Assembly: GCF_011601275.1 (NCBI RefSeq)
Contig: NZ_JAAOLY010000003.1
Location: 1-64,000, forward strand
Direction of reading: 5' to 3'
Length of the DNA stretch: 64,000 nt
Origin: Janthinobacterium lividum
GTDB taxonomy: Bacteria > Pseudomonadota > Gammaproteobacteria > Burkholderiales > Burkholderiaceae_D
In this document: piece by piece, positions 27,593 through 37,499 of the stretch
Layout of the letters: every line of letters starts with the position of its first letter
Numbering within the stretch: position 1 is the first letter of the stretch
Position numbers and translations under genes: made by a program
Notes under the pieces: generated by a model
The model's input: only the letters and a program-made list of their open reading frames with translations
Told to the model about the DNA's origin: nothing
The model's database searches: none

Positions 27593-28687
27593 GTGCAACT
27601 GGTACTGGACAAGATCAGCAGGAAGCAGGGGGCTGACGACTTTTTATATCCGATGTCGCTGGCCCTCGTGCCGGGCGCCATCAATGTTCTGCTGGGCACC
27701 ACGCGTGCCGGCAAGACGACCCTGATGCGCGTGATGGCGGGCCTGGACAAGCCCAGCGGGGGCACCGTGACGGCCGATGGCGTCGACGTGACGGGCGTGC
27801 CCGTCAGCCGTCGCAACCTGGCCATGGTGTACCAGCAATTCATCAACTATCCGGCCTTCACGGTCTACGACAATATCGCCTCGCCCTTGCGCTTGCGCAA
27901 GGAGCCCGAGGAGCAGATCCGCACGAAAGTGCTGGCGCTGGCCGAGCGCCTGCACATCACGCCCTACCTGCAGCGCACGCCGGGCGAACTGTCCGGCGGC
28001 CAGCAGCAGCGCACGGCGCTGGGGCGCGCGCTGATCAAGGATGCGTCGCTGCTGCTGCTCGACGAGCCACTCGTCAATCTCGACTACAAGCTGCGCGAGG
28101 AATTGCGCCGCGAATTGACGGAACTGTTTTCCAGCGGCAGCACGACGGTTGTGTACGCCACCACGGAACCGCTGGAAGCGCTGCAGTTGGGCGGCCACGT
28201 GGCCGTGCTGCACGAGGGACGCTTGCTGCAGCAAGGGCCGACCCTGGACGTCTTCAACGCCCCCAATTCCATCGACGTGGCGCGCACCTTCAGCGACCCG
28301 CCGATCAACCTGATCCCGGCCCGCGTCGATGCGCAGGGCGTGGCGCAGGCGACGGACGGCCTGTCGATACACCTGAGCGGCGCGCAGCGCGCCCGCCTGG
28401 GCGACAGCACGGAGGTGATCCTCGGCGTGCGCGCACACAGTCTGCATCTGTCGCCGCAGTCCGATGGCGACGTGGCCATCGCGGCGCAGGTGGATCTGGC
28501 GGAAATCAGCGGCTCGGAAACCTATGTGCATGCGCGCCGCGGCGACCTGGCCCTGGTGGCGCAACTCGGCGGCGTGCACAACCTGGAGATCGGCAGCGCC
28601 TGCACCGTGTATTGCCAGCCGCATGCCTTGCTGATCTTCGCGCAAGACGGCGGCCTGCTGTTCGCTCCTGCGCAAGGAGGGGTGTGA
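27593..28687 (+). CDS. glpS: Glycerol ABC transporter ATP-binding subunit GlpS
   Basis: One of two ATPase subunits of a glycerol importer of the GlpSTPQV type known from Rhizobium. The signature LSGGQQQR and Walker B LLLLDEP are intact, but the Walker A reads GTTRAGKTT rather than GxSGxGKST, a hallmark of GlpS. A C-terminal OB-fold regulatory region follows (about residues 235-364). Start is GTG with GGAGGAGAAG upstream; no earlier ATG keeps the family N-terminus. It is followed one base later by glpT. Confidence 0.88.
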   Translation: MQLVLDKISRKQGADDFLYPMSLALVPGAINVLLGTTRAGKTTLMRVMAGLDKPSGGTVTADGVDVTGVPVSRRNLAMVYQQFINYPAFTVYDNIASPLRLRKEPEEQIRTKVLALAERLHITPYLQRTPGELSGGQQQRTALGRALIKDASLLLLDEPLVNLDYKLREELRRELTELFSSGSTTVVYATTEPLEALQLGGHVAVLHEGRLLQQGPTLDVFNAPNSIDVARTFSDPPINLIPARVDAQGVAQATDGLSIHLSGAQRARLGDSTEVILGVRAHSLHLSPQSDGDVAIAAQVDLAEISGSETYVHARRGDLALVAQLGGVHNLEIGSACTVYCQPHALLIFAQDGGLLFAPAQGGV

Positions 28688-28688
28688 C

Positions 28689-29783
28689 ATGGCGCGCATC
28701 GAACTGGTCGACCTGGCTCACGCCTACAAACCGAACCCGACGGCCCCCGCCGACTATGCGCTGCGGCCCATGAGCATGGCGTGGCATGACGGCGGTGCCT
28801 ACGCCTTGCTGGGGCCATCCGGCTGCGGCAAGACGACCTTGCTCAACATTATCTCCGGCCTGGTAAAGCCGTCGCATGGCAAGGTGCTGTTCGACGGCAA
28901 GGACGTGACGCAACTGCCGACCGAGGCGAGGAATATCGCGCAAGTGTTCCAGTTTCCCGTCATCTACGACACCATGACCGTGCACGACAACCTGGCGTTT
29001 CCGCTGCGTAATCGCGGCTGGAAAGAGATCGAGGTGAAAAAGCGCGTGCAGCAAGTGGCGCAGATGCTGGAATTGACGGGCGACTTGAAGCTGCGCGCCA
29101 GCGGCTTGTCCGTGGACGCCAAGCAAAAGATTTCGCTGGGCCGCGGCCTCGTGCGCCCCGACGTGGCGGCCGTGCTGTTCGACGAACCGCTGACGGTGAT
29201 CGATCCGCATCTGAAATGGCTGTTGCGCAGAAAATTGAAGGAAATCCACCACGAACTGAAATTGTCATTGATCTACGTCACGCACGATCAGGTGGAAGCG
29301 CTGACCTTTGCCGACCAGGTGGTCGTCATGACGCAGGGCGAAGTGGTGCAGACGGGCAGCGCGCAGGCGCTGTTCGAGGAACCCGAGCACACATTTGTCG
29401 GCTATTTCATCGGCAACCCGGGCATGAACTTGCTCGATTGCACTCTGGACGATGGCGGCGTGCGCGTGGCGGGACAGCTACTGGCCGTGTCCGCTGCCGC
29501 CCGCGCGGCGCTCTCTGGCGCGCAAGGGAAGATCACGGTCGGCGTGCGGCCGGAATTCGTCGAATGCGTGAAAGCAGGCGAGGGCGGTGACGACCATTGC
29601 CTGGACGCCACGGTCACGGCCGTGCGCAATATGGGCACGCATTATCTGGCGGAATTCCAGCTGGGCGGCGCGACGGTGGCGGCCAAGTTGCGCACCATCG
29701 ACGCCGTCGCCGGGAATGCTGTGCGGCTGCGCTTTCCGCCGCAACGCACTCTTTTCTATGTCAACGATAAGCGGGTGGCCTGA
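28689..29783 (+). CDS. glpT: Glycerol ABC transporter ATP-binding subunit GlpT
   Basis: Partner of GlpS. Walker A is perfect (GPSGCGKTT, near residue 39), Walker B is VLFDEP, but the ABC signature LSGGQ is replaced by LSVDAKQK, so composite sites in the GlpS-GlpT heterodimer would be unequal. C-terminal regulatory domain from about residue 240. Same length as GlpS (364). Its stop codon overlaps the next start (TGATG). Confidence 0.88.
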   Translation: MARIELVDLAHAYKPNPTAPADYALRPMSMAWHDGGAYALLGPSGCGKTTLLNIISGLVKPSHGKVLFDGKDVTQLPTEARNIAQVFQFPVIYDTMTVHDNLAFPLRNRGWKEIEVKKRVQQVAQMLELTGDLKLRASGLSVDAKQKISLGRGLVRPDVAAVLFDEPLTVIDPHLKWLLRRKLKEIHHELKLSLIYVTHDQVEALTFADQVVVMTQGEVVQTGSAQALFEEPEHTFVGYFIGNPGMNLLDCTLDDGGVRVAGQLLAVSAAARAALSGAQGKITVGVRPEFVECVKAGEGGDDHCLDATVTAVRNMGTHYLAEFQLGGATVAAKLRTIDAVAGNAVRLRFPPQRTLFYVNDKRVA

Positions 29784-30667
29784 TGATACATAACGGTAAA
29801 ACCGATAACAACCGCCGCGCCTGGCTGCTGATACTGCCTGTGCTGCTGTGCGTGGCCTTTTCCGCCATCCTGCCCCTGATGACGGTGGTGAACTATTCCG
29901 TGCAGGATATTCTGAGTCCCACGCAAAAGGTGTTCGTGGGCACGGAGTGGTTCCGCATGGTCATGCTGGACGGCGACTTGCACAGCGCCTTGCTGCGCCA
30001 GCTGCTGTTTTCCGGCTCCGTGCTGGCCATCCAGATTCCGCTGGGAATTTTGATCGCCCTGTGCATGCCGGCCGATGGCTGGAAGGCGTCCCTCGCCTTG
30101 GTGCTGATCGCGCTGCCCCTCTTGATACCGTGGAACGTGGTCGGCACCATCTGGCAAATTTTTGGCCGCGGCGACATCGGGCTGATGGGCTATACCCTGA
30201 ATCAATTGGGATTTGACTACAACTACAACGGCAATTCGCTCGACGCGTGGCTGACGGTGATGGTGATGGATATCTGGCACTGGACGCCTCTCGTAGTGCT
30301 GCTGTGCTATGCGGGCTTGCGCGCCATTCCCGACGCGTACTACCAGGCGGCGCGCATCGACGGCGCCTCGCGCCTGGCCGTGTTCCGCTACATCCAGCTG
30401 CCGAAACTGCGCAATGTGCTGATGATCGCCGTCTTGCTGCGCTTCATGGATAGTTTCATGATCTACACGGAACCGTTCGTGCTGACGGGCGGCGGTCCGG
30501 GCAATGCCACTACCTTTTTGTCGCAATACCTGACACAGAAGGCCGTGGGCCAGTTCGATCTGGGGCCGGCGTCCGCTTTTTCCCTGATCTATTTCCTCAT
30601 CATCCTGCTGTTCTGCTTTGTGCTGTACACGTGGATGCAGCGCGTTGGCACGGGAGACCAGAAATGA
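29783..30667 (+). CDS. glpP: Glycerol ABC transporter permease GlpP
   Basis: Inner-membrane permease of the MalF/UgpA class. Six hydrophobic segments over 294 residues, with the EAA loop between segments 4 and 5 visible as YYQAARIDGASRLAVFRYIQ, the site that docks on the ATPase. It starts on the last base of glpT and its stop overlaps the glpQ start (ATGA), indicating coupled translation. Confidence 0.88.
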   Translation: MIHNGKTDNNRRAWLLILPVLLCVAFSAILPLMTVVNYSVQDILSPTQKVFVGTEWFRMVMLDGDLHSALLRQLLFSGSVLAIQIPLGILIALCMPADGWKASLALVLIALPLLIPWNVVGTIWQIFGRGDIGLMGYTLNQLGFDYNYNGNSLDAWLTVMVMDIWHWTPLVVLLCYAGLRAIPDAYYQAARIDGASRLAVFRYIQLPKLRNVLMIAVLLRFMDSFMIYTEPFVLTGGGPGNATTFLSQYLTQKAVGQFDLGPASAFSLIYFLIILLFCFVLYTWMQRVGTGDQK

Positions 30668-31470
30668 TGCACAAGAAAATGAGCAGCACCATCCTCGTGG
30701 TCTTTTTGCTGGGCTCGCTGTTGCCCATCTACTGGATGCTCAACATGTCGCTCAAGACCAACGAGGAAATCGTGGGCGTCCTGAGCCTGTGGCCACAGCA
30801 ACTGACGTTCTCCAACTACCACACGATTTTTACCGACCGGTCCTGGTACAGCGGCTACATCAATTCCATGATCTACGTGGCCTTGAACATGGTCATGTCG
30901 GTCACGGTGGCCTTGCCGGCCGCGTATGCTTTCTCGCGCTACAACTTCGTGGGCGACAAGCACTTGTTCTTCTGGCTCTTGACCAACCGCATGACGCCGC
31001 CCGCCGTCTTCCTCGTGCCCTTCTTCCAGCTGTATTCGACGGTGGGGCTGATGGACACGCACCTTGCCGTGGCGCTGGCGCACATGGTCTTCAACGTGCC
31101 GCTGGCCGTGTGGATCTTGGAGGGTTTCATGTCCGGCGTGCCGAAGGAAATCGACGAGACGGCATATATCGACGGCTACAGTTTCCCCCGCTTCTTCATC
31201 CGTATCTTCTTGCCGATGATCAAGTCGGGCGTGGGCGTGACGGCGTTCTTCTGCTTCATGTTCAGCTGGGTGGAATTGCTGCTGGCGCGTACCTTGACGT
31301 CCGTCAACGCCAAGCCGATTGCCGCCACCATGACGCGCACCGTCTCGGCGGCCGGCATGGACTGGGGCGTGCTGGCGGCGGCCGGTGTGCTGACCATCGT
31401 GCCCGGCGCGCTGGTGATCTGGTTTGTGCGGCATTACATTGCCAAGGGTTTCGCGATGGGGAGGGTGTGA
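30664..31470 (+). CDS. glpQ: Glycerol ABC transporter permease GlpQ
   Basis: Second permease, of the MalG/UgpE class: six hydrophobic segments, with the EAA-type loop PKEIDETAYIDGYSFPRFF at about residues 160-178. The start is the ATG overlapping the glpP stop; the two Met codons in a row make the exact one uncertain by one codon. 268 residues, normal length. Note that glpQ here names a permease, not the E. coli phosphodiesterase. Confidence 0.88.
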   Translation: MMHKKMSSTILVVFLLGSLLPIYWMLNMSLKTNEEIVGVLSLWPQQLTFSNYHTIFTDRSWYSGYINSMIYVALNMVMSVTVALPAAYAFSRYNFVGDKHLFFWLLTNRMTPPAVFLVPFFQLYSTVGLMDTHLAVALAHMVFNVPLAVWILEGFMSGVPKEIDETAYIDGYSFPRFFIRIFLPMIKSGVGVTAFFCFMFSWVELLLARTLTSVNAKPIAATMTRTVSAAGMDWGVLAAAGVLTIVPGALVIWFVRHYIAKGFAMGRV

Positions 31471-31471
31471 C

Positions 31472-31774
31472 ATGGAAAATACCGATAGCACGGCCAGCCT
31501 GTTCGGCTGGATGGCGTGGACGCCGGAAGTGGCCATCTTCTTTATTTGCATCGGCTTGATGCTGGCCGGCATGACGGTGTGGCAAATCCGTTCGCCCAGC
31601 ATCGAACGCAAGGGTTTCCTGCCCATGCCGACGACGCGCGGCGACAGGTTGTTCATCGGATTGCTCACGGCGGCCTATGTGAATCTGGCGTGGGCGGGGT
31701 TTACGGAAATGCAGCAGGCGATAGGCGCCGCCATCAGTTTTGTGTTGTTGTTGATTTTGATGCGTTGGGGATGA
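31472..31774 (+). CDS. glpU: Small membrane protein GlpU (DUF2160)
   Basis: 100-residue membrane protein with three hydrophobic segments, characteristic of the GlpU/DUF2160 protein that accompanies glycerol ABC transporters. Motifs LFGWMAWTPEVAIFF and ERKGFLPMPTTRGDRLFIGLL are family-like. Its exact role is not known; it may aid assembly of the permease. It begins one base after the glpQ stop. Confidence 0.82.
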   Translation: MENTDSTASLFGWMAWTPEVAIFFICIGLMLAGMTVWQIRSPSIERKGFLPMPTTRGDRLFIGLLTAAYVNLAWAGFTEMQQAIGAAISFVLLLILMRWG

Positions 31775-31845
31775 CCGGCTTGCCGGCGTTGATGGAGGCC
31801 GGACCGTCAGCAGGCGGCCGGTAATAAAATAAAAGGAGATTCACG

Positions 31846-33573
31846 ATGAAATTGAAGTTCACGGTCTTCGCGGCTGCGGCCATGCTCGTGTCGAATGCGG
31901 CGCTGGCCGACGCCAAGCAGGCGCAAACCTGGATCGACAAGGAATTCCAGCCATCCAGCCTGAGCAAGCAGCAACAGCTTGCTGAAATGAAGTGGTTCAT
32001 CGATGCGGCGGCCAAGCTGAAAGCCAAGGGCATCAAGGAAATTTCCGTGGTCTCGGAAACCATCGACACCCACGTCTACGAATCGAAGACCCTGGCCAAG
32101 GCTTTCGAGGAAATCACGGGCATCAAGGTGCGCCACGACATCATCCAGGAAGGCGACGTGGTGGAAAAGCTGCAAACGTCGATGCAGTCCGGCAAGAGCA
32201 TCTATGACGGCTGGATTTCCGATTCGGACCTGATCGGCACCCACTACCGCTATGGCGCCGTCGAGCCGCTGTCCGACTACATGGCGGCCAAGGGCAAGGA
32301 ATTCACCAATCCTGGCCTGGACCTGAAAGATTTCATCGGCATCAGCTTCACCACGGCGCCGGATGGCAAGGTGTATCAATTGCCCGACCAGCAATTCGCC
32401 AACCTGTACTGGTTCCGCGCCGACTGGTTTGCGCGCAAGGATTTGCAAGCCAAGTTCAAGGCCAAGTATGGCTACGAACTGGGCGTACCGCAGAACTGGT
32501 CCGCGTATGAAGACATCGCCGATTTCTTCACGAATGACGTGAAGGAACTGGACGGCAAGAAAGTCTATGGCCACATGGATTATGGCAAGAAAGACCCGTC
32601 CCTGGGCTGGCGTTTCACCGATGCGTGGCTGTCGATGGCTGGCGCGGCCGACAAGGGCATTCCGAACGGCATGCCGGTCGACGAATGGGGCATCAAGGTG
32701 GCGGCCGACAAGTGCACGCCCGTGGGTGCCTCGATGTCGCGCGGCGGCGCCACCAATTCGCCAGCGGCCGTCTTTGCGTTGACGAAATACATCGACTGGA
32801 TGAAGAAATACGCGCCGCCGCAGGCGAACGGCATGAATTTCTCGGAATCGGGTCCCGTGCCGGCGCAGGGCGAAATTGCCCAGCAAATCTTCTGGTACAC
32901 GGCGTTTACGGCCGGCATGACGAAACCGGGCTTGCCGGTGGTGAACAAGGACGGCACGCCAAAATGGCGCATGGCGCCGTCGCCGCACGGCCCGTACTGG
33001 AAAGAGGGCATGCAGAACGGCTACCAGGACGTGGGTTCCTGGTTCCTGTTCAAGTCCACGCCGGATGACCGCAAGGCGGCCGCCTGGCTGTACGCGCAGT
33101 TCGTCACGTCGAAAACCGTGTCACTGAAGAAATCGATCGTCGGCCTGACCTTCATCCGCGATTCCGACATCCGCCACGATTACTTCACGAAACACGCGAA
33201 CGAATACGGCGGCTTGATCGAGTTCTACCGCAGCCCGGCCCGCGTGGCGTGGACGCCGACAGGCAACAATGTGCCCGACTATCCGAAGCTGGCGCAGCTG
33301 TGGTGGAAGAACGTGGCCACGGCGATTACGGCGGAAAAAACGCCGCAGGCCGCCATGGATAACCTGGCCGAGGAAATGGACCAGGTCATGGCACGTCTGC
33401 AGCGGGCCGGTATGAAGGCGTGCGCGCCCAAGCTCAATCCCAAGGTTGATCCGAACCAGTATCTGTCGGACCAGCACGCTCCATGGAAAAAGCTGGCAAA
33501 TGAAAAACCGAAGGGTGAAACGATTGCCTACGACAAGCTGCTGCAAGCCTGGAAAGAAGGCAAGGTAAGGTAG
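31846..33573 (+). CDS. glpV: Glycerol ABC transporter substrate-binding protein GlpV
   Basis: Periplasmic binding protein of the extracellular solute-binding family 1, 575 residues, with a signal peptide (residues 1-20, ending in LA/DA). It should capture glycerol for GlpPQST. Size and the motif [19 protein letters not shown] fit the long GlpV type. AAAAGGAG lies at ideal spacing, the strongest ribosome site in the operon, as expected for a binding protein made in excess. A strong terminator follows. Confidence 0.88.
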   Translation: MKLKFTVFAAAAMLVSNAALADAKQAQTWIDKEFQPSSLSKQQQLAEMKWFIDAAAKLKAKGIKEISVVSETIDTHVYESKTLAKAFEEITGIKVRHDIIQEGDVVEKLQTSMQSGKSIYDGWISDSDLIGTHYRYGAVEPLSDYMAAKGKEFTNPGLDLKDFIGISFTTAPDGKVYQLPDQQFANLYWFRADWFARKDLQAKFKAKYGYELGVPQNWSAYEDIADFFTNDVKELDGKKVYGHMDYGKKDPSLGWRFTDAWLSMAGAADKGIPNGMPVDEWGIKVAADKCTPVGASMSRGGATNSPAAVFALTKYIDWMKKYAPPQANGMNFSESGPVPAQGEIAQQIFWYTAFTAGMTKPGLPVVNKDGTPKWRMAPSPHGPYWKEGMQNGYQDVGSWFLFKSTPDDRKAAAWLYAQFVTSKTVSLKKSIVGLTFIRDSDIRHDYFTKHANEYGGLIEFYRSPARVAWTPTGNNVPDYPKLAQLWWKNVATAITAEKTPQAAMDNLAEEMDQVMARLQRAGMKACAPKLNPKVDPNQYLSDQHAPWKKLANEKPKGETIAYDKLLQAWKEGKVR

Positions 33574-33604
33574 TCGTGTAAACTTCCGCCGCCCCTGTCC
33601 TGAG

Positions 33605-33636
33605 GGCACGGAGCCGCATGGCTCCGTGCCTGTTTT
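33605..33636 (+). terminator. Intrinsic terminator between glpV and glpK
   Basis: GGCACGGAGCC and GGCTCCGTGCC form a perfect 11-bp stem with a GCAT loop, followed by TGTTTT. It lies 26 bases upstream of glpK, so glpK expression needs read-through or its own promoter. Confidence 0.85.
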
Positions 33637-33661
33637 AATCCGATTTTCGTACCAGCAGACA

Positions 33662-35155
33662 ATGACCAAATACATACTTGCTTTAGATCAGGGCACCACC
33701 AGTTCGCGCGCCATCCTGTTCGACCATGCGGGCCGGCCGCACGCCAGCGCGCAGCGCGAATTCCGCCAGATTTTCCCGCAGCCGGGCTGGGTCGAGCATG
33801 ACGCCGCTGAAATCTGGGCCTCGCAAGAGGGCGTGCTGCACCAGGTGCTGCGCGACAGCGGCGTGGCGGCAAGCGACGTGGCCGCCATCGGCGTGACCAA
33901 CCAGCGTGAAACAACGGTGCTGTGGGACCGCGCCACGGGCGAGCCTGTCGCCAACGCCATCGTCTGGCAAGACCGCAGAAATGCGGCTTACTGCGAGCAG
34001 CTGGTCGAGCAGGGCAAGGCGGAGCTGATCCAGCAAAAGACGGGCCTGGTGCTGGATGCCTATTTTTCCGCCACCAAGCTCAAATGGCTGCTCGATAACG
34101 TTCCCGGCGCCCGCGCGCGCGCCGAACGGGGCGAGCTGGCCTTCGGCACGGTCGACAGCTGGCTGATCTACAAGATGAGCGGCGCGCACATCACGGACAC
34201 GAGCAATGCGGCGCGCACCATGCTGTTCAATATCCACACCCTGCAATGGGACACGGACTTGCTGGCGCTGCTCGGCATTCCCGCCTCGCTGCTGCCCGAC
34301 GTCGTGCCCTCGAGCGGCGTGGCCGCGCACACGCATGCGGCACTGCTGGGCGTGTCCGTGCCGATCGCCGGCATCGCGGGCGACCAGCAGGCGGCTACCT
34401 TTGGCCAGGCGTGCCTGAAGCCAGGCATGGCCAAGAATACCTACGGCACGGGTTGCTTCATGCTGATGAATGTGGGCAAGCGCCCCTTGCCATCGAAAAA
34501 CCGGCTGTTAACGACGGTGGGCTGGAGCCTGGGCGCGGGTAGCGACAAGACAGATTATTTGCTGGAAGGCAGCGCCTTTATCGCGGGCGCGGCCGTGCAA
34601 TGGATGCGCGACGGGCTGGGCATCATCCGCGACTCGTCCGAAGTGGAAGCGCTGGCCACCAGCGTGCCCGATTCGGGCGGCCTGGTCTTCGTGCCCGCGT
34701 TCGCGGGCCTGGGCGCACCGTACTGGGACCCGTATGCGCGCGGCACCCTGATCGGCATCACGCGCGGCACGGGCAAGGCGCACATCGCGCGCGCGGCGCT
34801 GGAAGGCGTGGCGTACCAGAACGTGGATGTACTGTCCGCCATGCAGGACGACGCGGGCATCGCGCTTTCCGAATTGCGCGTGGACGGCGGCGCGGCCCGC
34901 AACGACATGCTGATGCAGTTCCAGGCCGACATATTGAATGTGCCCGTGGTGCGTCCCGTGGTGACGGAAACGACGGCCCTGGGCGCCGCCTACCTGGCGG
35001 GCCTGGCCGTGGGCTTCTGGGCTTCAGAGGAAGAGATCGCGTCGCAATGGCAGGTGGGCCGCCGTTTTGAACCGAAAATGGCGGCCGACGAGCGCCTGAC
35101 GCGGCTGCACAAGTGGCAGCGCGCCGTGGAACGCTCGCGCGACTGGAGCGAGTGA
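33662..35155 (+). CDS. glpK: Glycerol kinase
   Basis: Phosphorylates glycerol with ATP to glycerol-3-phosphate, the substrate of GlpD. FGGY-family kinase of 497 residues, beginning with the ATP-site motif [16 protein letters not shown], then [15 protein letters not shown] and the C-terminal VDGGAARND family signature. An upstream in-frame ATG is inside the terminator region; the chosen ATG starts the conserved sequence. The ribosome site is weak (CAGCAGACA). Together with glpD and glpS-V it completes the glycerol route. Confidence 0.94.
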   Translation: MTKYILALDQGTTSSRAILFDHAGRPHASAQREFRQIFPQPGWVEHDAAEIWASQEGVLHQVLRDSGVAASDVAAIGVTNQRETTVLWDRATGEPVANAIVWQDRRNAAYCEQLVEQGKAELIQQKTGLVLDAYFSATKLKWLLDNVPGARARAERGELAFGTVDSWLIYKMSGAHITDTSNAARTMLFNIHTLQWDTDLLALLGIPASLLPDVVPSSGVAAHTHAALLGVSVPIAGIAGDQQAATFGQACLKPGMAKNTYGTGCFMLMNVGKRPLPSKNRLLTTVGWSLGAGSDKTDYLLEGSAFIAGAAVQWMRDGLGIIRDSSEVEALATSVPDSGGLVFVPAFAGLGAPYWDPYARGTLIGITRGTGKAHIARAALEGVAYQNVDVLSAMQDDAGIALSELRVDGGAARNDMLMQFQADILNVPVVRPVVTETTALGAAYLAGLAVGFWASEEEIASQWQVGRRFEPKMAADERLTRLHKWQRAVERSRDWSE

Positions 35156-35159
35156 CAGC

Positions 35160-35522
35160 TTACTGGCGTGCCACGGCTTTTAACAGGCGCGGCAGCAGTA
35201 GGGCCGCGCCGGTGGCGCACAGGGCGCTGGCGGCGTAGGCCAGGATCGGCGTGATCGACGGCGTGGCAAATGCCAGCGCGAAACTTCCGTACAGCAGCAC
35301 GCCGCACAGCGCACCGGCGCAGGCCGATGGCAGGCGGGCGATTGTTGCATTTCGGCGCTGCGCCACTGCGCCAAAGGCGGCGATGCATATCCCCAGCACC
35401 AGCGCGCCAAATAGATACAAGGTGGCAGCGGCGCCGATCGGCTCCGCATCGGTGGCGGCCATCGACGGTACGGCGCAGGCCGCTACCAGGGCAAAACCGG
35501 CGGCAAAGAACAGTGGTCTCAT
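35160..35522 (-). CDS. Small membrane protein of unknown function
   Basis: 120 residues with a signal-peptide-like N-terminus and about three further hydrophobic segments; the C-terminus is basic. No family recognised. Its start codon overlaps the stop of the YdcF-like gene (ATGA), so the two are translationally coupled and probably act in the same process at the inner membrane. Convergent with glpK with a four-base gap. Confidence 0.6.
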   Translation of the reverse strand: MRPLFFAAGFALVAACAVPSMAATDAEPIGAAATLYLFGALVLGICIAAFGAVAQRRNATIARLPSACAGALCGVLLYGSFALAFATPSITPILAYAASALCATGAALLLPRLLKAVARQ

Positions 35523-36085
35523 CTTCCTGCTTTCACATAGTAGACGGCATAGCCGACGGTTTCGCGCGGCACGGAATACAGGTCGCGCAGTTCGAAGTAG
35601 GGCGCGTGCACGTTGCCGCTGACGGCGATGCCGGCCCGTTCCAAGGCCAGCCGGAAGCGGGGGACGTGAAAATACTGCGTGGCCACCATGGCCGTGCGCC
35701 AGCCGTGCGCGCGCATCAGAACGGCCGCATTGCGCGCCGTGGCTTCCGTGGTCCAGCCTTGATTGTCCTCGGTGATGGCGTTGGCCGGCACGCCGCGCGA
35801 CCGCAAGTAGCGCGCCATGGAAGCGGCTTCGTCGAACCCCTCCTTGCCCGTCGCCCCGCTGACGAGGATGCGCGGCGCCCTGTGTTCCTGGAATTGTTTC
35901 ACAGCCGCGTCGAGCCGCGCCTGCAGGCGGGGGCTGGGCGTGCCGTCCGGCAAGATGGTGTTGCCCGGCACGACGATGACGTCGGCGGGGGCTTCTTTGT
36001 CGTTGAGTCCCGCCAGCACCAAGGTGGCGGTGGCCAGCAGGAAAATCATTAGCGCCAGCAGGGCGCCTATTATCAATTTACGCAT
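35519..36085 (-). CDS. YdcF/ElyC-family (DUF218) membrane-anchored protein
   Basis: 188-residue protein with one N-terminal hydrophobic segment and a periplasmic DUF218 domain: ADVIVVPGNTI, RILVSGATG, NAITEDNQGWTTEATARN and VATQYFHVPRF are the family hallmarks. DUF218 proteins such as SanA, ElyC and YdcF act in envelope integrity; this one's substrate is unknown. The start is the ATG before the hydrophobic segment; a long upstream extension of the frame has no family similarity. Upstream gene of a two-gene operon. Confidence 0.82.
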   Translation of the reverse strand: MRKLIIGALLALMIFLLATATLVLAGLNDKEAPADVIVVPGNTILPDGTPSPRLQARLDAAVKQFQEHRAPRILVSGATGKEGFDEAASMARYLRSRGVPANAITEDNQGWTTEATARNAAVLMRAHGWRTAMVATQYFHVPRFRLALERAGIAVSGNVHAPYFELRDLYSVPRETVGYAVYYVKAGR

Positions 36086-36237
36086 CGTGATGCATCCGGC
36101 AGGTTTTTCGTGAGCGCGACTGTAGCAGATCGCGTGCCGGTTTGACTGTTCCCAAGCCGTCGCAAACGGCCTGCCTTCCGTGCTAAGCTTGGCGATCAGG
36201 CAAACTTGGCCTGCCCACCCAGCATTGGAGAACCCGC

Positions 36238-36747
36238 ATGACAGCCATTTCCAGCCTGTTGATTGCCATGGCCTTTGCCGCACAGTCGGGTCAATATGAC
36301 GCTGCGGGCCAGTATGAGCGCCAGGAGCGGGCGCAGCGTGGCGAGGATATCCAGCTTGTGTGTTACGGCGAGGCGGAGAAGACCACGCTGGAAAACCATT
36401 CCGGCATGGAGTGGGATTACGACAAGCACAAGTATGTGCAGAAATCCACCCTGGAGACAGGCCAGAGTCATTTCGATACGGCCGTCAATGTCAGCGTGCA
36501 GGGCAGCGCGGCGCAGATCCGCTTGCCGAAACAGCTGGTGCCGCCTATTCACGGCGACAGCAACAACGGCTGGTGGGATCTGATGGACCTGGTCGTCGGC
36601 CACGACGAGATACGTGGCCGTTTCCAGCTTAATAGCCTGAACCGTCCCACCGTGGTGATCAACCGCCGCAGCGGCGTGATCACGGTCGACGGCATGATCA
36701 AGTTCAGCGGGCGCTGCGACGCCGATGACGGGCACCGGCGATTTTAA
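36238..36747 (+). CDS. Exported protein of unknown function
   Basis: 169 residues; the first 18 look like a short signal peptide (TAISSLLIAMAFAAQSG). The rest is mostly polar beta-strand-like sequence with one Cys near the start and one near the end (LVCYGE and FSGRCDAD), which could form a disulfide. GGAGA lies upstream of the ATG. No family recognised; divergent from the YdcF-like gene and convergent with the isochorismatase-like gene. Confidence 0.6.
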   Translation: MTAISSLLIAMAFAAQSGQYDAAGQYERQERAQRGEDIQLVCYGEAEKTTLENHSGMEWDYDKHKYVQKSTLETGQSHFDTAVNVSVQGSAAQIRLPKQLVPPIHGDSNNGWWDLMDLVVGHDEIRGRFQLNSLNRPTVVINRRSGVITVDGMIKFSGRCDADDGHRRF

Positions 36748-36755
36748 TCACGCTA

Positions 36756-37391
36756 TCAGACAGCGGACGCAGCCTTGCGCGCGCGCTGGTTCGACAGATA
36801 AATATTGTCTATTTCCAGCGGCTTGCCTTCGCGCACGGCAGCTAGCCAGTCCTGCGTGCTGGCCACAGCGGCGAAATTCGAATGGAACACGGCGCTGAAG
36901 ACGCGGTGGATTTCCTCGGCGCTGGCCGTGCCACCCGCATTCGCGTACGACAGGGTGCCCGTGGCGTCCTGCAGGAATTCCACCTGCAAGCCATCGTGCG
37001 CGGCCTGGTAGATGGTAGCGGCGTCGCAGTTGTGCGTCATGTAGCCGATCACCGTCAATGTATCGATGCCGCGGCCCTCCAGCCAGGCGCGCAGGTCTGT
37101 GCCTGCAAAGGCGCTGCCCATGACCTTGTTGATGCGGTGGTCGGCAGCAAAGCTTGCCACTTGCGGGTGCAGCTGCCAGCCATCGCTGCCTTTGGCAAAA
37201 ATGGGCGAGGCTTCCGGCGCAACGTGCTGGACGACGATCACTGGCACGCCGGCCGCGCGCGCGGCGGCCATGGCTTGCACGATGTTGGGCAGCGAGATGT
37301 CGACGGACGGATATTCGATGGGCATGTCGCCCGTGAAGTATTCATTTTGAACGTCGATGACGAGCAGGGCGCGGCGTGGGGTGGTGGACAT
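36756..37391 (-). CDS. Isochorismatase-like cysteine hydrolase
   Basis: Cytosolic hydrolase of the isochorismatase/nicotinamidase superfamily. The triad is visible: Asp in LLVIDVQNEYF (residue 13), Lys in HRINKVMGSAF and Cys in IGYMTHNCDAAT with the cis-peptide just before it. The 211-residue length is typical. AGGAGAATCC precedes the ATG. It is divergent from a GlxA-type regulator that probably controls it; such pairs are common. The substrate is not predictable. Confidence 0.85.
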   Translation of the reverse strand: MSTTPRRALLVIDVQNEYFTGDMPIEYPSVDISLPNIVQAMAAARAAGVPVIVVQHVAPEASPIFAKGSDGWQLHPQVASFAADHRINKVMGSAFAGTDLRAWLEGRGIDTLTVIGYMTHNCDAATIYQAAHDGLQVEFLQDATGTLSYANAGGTASAEEIHRVFSAVFHSNFAAVASTQDWLAAVREGKPLEIDNIYLSNQRARKAASAV

Positions 37392-37499
37392 GGATTCTCC
37401 TGTATGGTGAAGAGGAAGGCTTCCTCTATGCAGCTATTTTCCGCCTGCGTGCCGCAAATAAAAAGTGGCCCGAAGGCCTGTATGCGATAAAATCGGGCC

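Noticed and set aside
33676-33690. TTGCTTTAGATCA in the glpK start, similar to the FNR-like box at 51.4 kb
   Set aside because: It is inside conserved coding sequence and lacks the final A of the second half-site.
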